From the NCBI RefSeq assembly GCF_015831355.1, contig NZ_JADWYR010000001.1:2108001-2172000 (forward strand): DNA of 64,000 nt, read 5' to 3'. The notes beneath the pieces are model-generated. The model saw only the letters and a list, made by a program, of their open reading frames with translations, was not told where the DNA came from and did not search any database. How positions within the stretch are numbered: the stretch's first letter is position 1; every line of letters starts with the position of its first letter. Below are positions 63,972 through 64,000 of this stretch, in pieces. The translations under genes were made by a program, and so were the position numbers. The DNA is from Panacibacter microcysteis. GTDB taxonomy: Bacteria; Bacteroidota; Bacteroidia; Chitinophagales; Chitinophagaceae.

Positions 63972-64000
63972 AAGGTTGACAAGCGAAAGCTGTCAACCTT
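63972..64000 (+). terminator. Hairpin after rseP, cut by the window edge
   Basis: Perfect 10-bp stem AAGGTTGACA / TGTCAACCTT, capped by GC-GAAA-GC with a GNRA tetraloop and one bulged A. It lies 23 nt after the rseP stop. A U run would be beyond the window, so terminator function is likely but not complete in view. Confidence 0.6.

Overview
The window looks like chromosome from a member of the Bacteroidota, most probably the Chitinophagaceae. Evidence: a SusC/SusD pair, large VCBS/ASPIC-UnbV lipoproteins, a DUF4136 lipoprotein, a short AtpC, almost no Shine-Dalgarno sites, and several TAnnTTTG-type -7 boxes of the Bacteroidota kind. The family-level call is inference. There is no phage, IS, CRISPR or plasmid gene.

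Layout. 1-5 kb: MarC-like and VOC proteins, two envelope proteins, atpD-atpC (minus strand). 5-15.5 kb: an unusual GMC oxidoreductase fused to an alpha/beta hydrolase, a metallophosphoesterase with a 7TM adenylate cyclase, an EamA transporter, PPK2, MscL and ScpA. 15.6-26 kb (minus): a P-type Ca2+-ATPase, rodA-mrdA, nadK, a BamA/TamA-like barrel, a CBS protein and an alpha/beta hydrolase. 26.6-43 kb: an L,D-transpeptidase, then an araC-lacI operon divergent from susC-susD, an SRPBCC-like gene and two giant beta-propeller lipoproteins; a perfect LacI-type palindrome lies between the divergent units. 43-64 kb is mostly housekeeping: recA, a receiver-only regulator, an MBL hydrolase, an HHH protein, acyl-CoA dehydrogenase, cytochrome c, clpX with two clpP genes, tRNA-Leu(UAG), tig, pepT, an SPFH protein, exbB-exbD, prmC, ribD, a YigZ protein, dxr and rseP.

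The most striking signal is not a gene. At least 26 copies (two or three of them weak) of a roughly 50-nt repeat sit between genes. Each has an outer end like GAGCCCGGCTGTAG and an inner core GTTGCGTCGCACTCTTGTAC (type A) or GTTGTGTCACTCACTTGTAC (type B). Read left to right the copies alternate forward/reverse almost perfectly, so they form inverted pairs with the outer ends pointing away from each other. Some pairs are empty (about 100-200 nt); others enclose one to three intact genes. In at least two pairs that enclose a gene (SRPBCC-like gene, cytochrome c) the two arms share private sequence variants; the first is a perfect 29-bp inverted repeat. The outer end often starts 5-9 nt after a stop codon. 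One pair lies inside the open 5' end of the second VCBS gene. No transposase is present in the window. I read these as an uncharacterised REP/BIME- or MITE-like family; what moves or maintains it cannot be settled here.

Limits: domain names come from motif recognition by eye, start codons are uncertain where stated, and promoters are pattern matches only.
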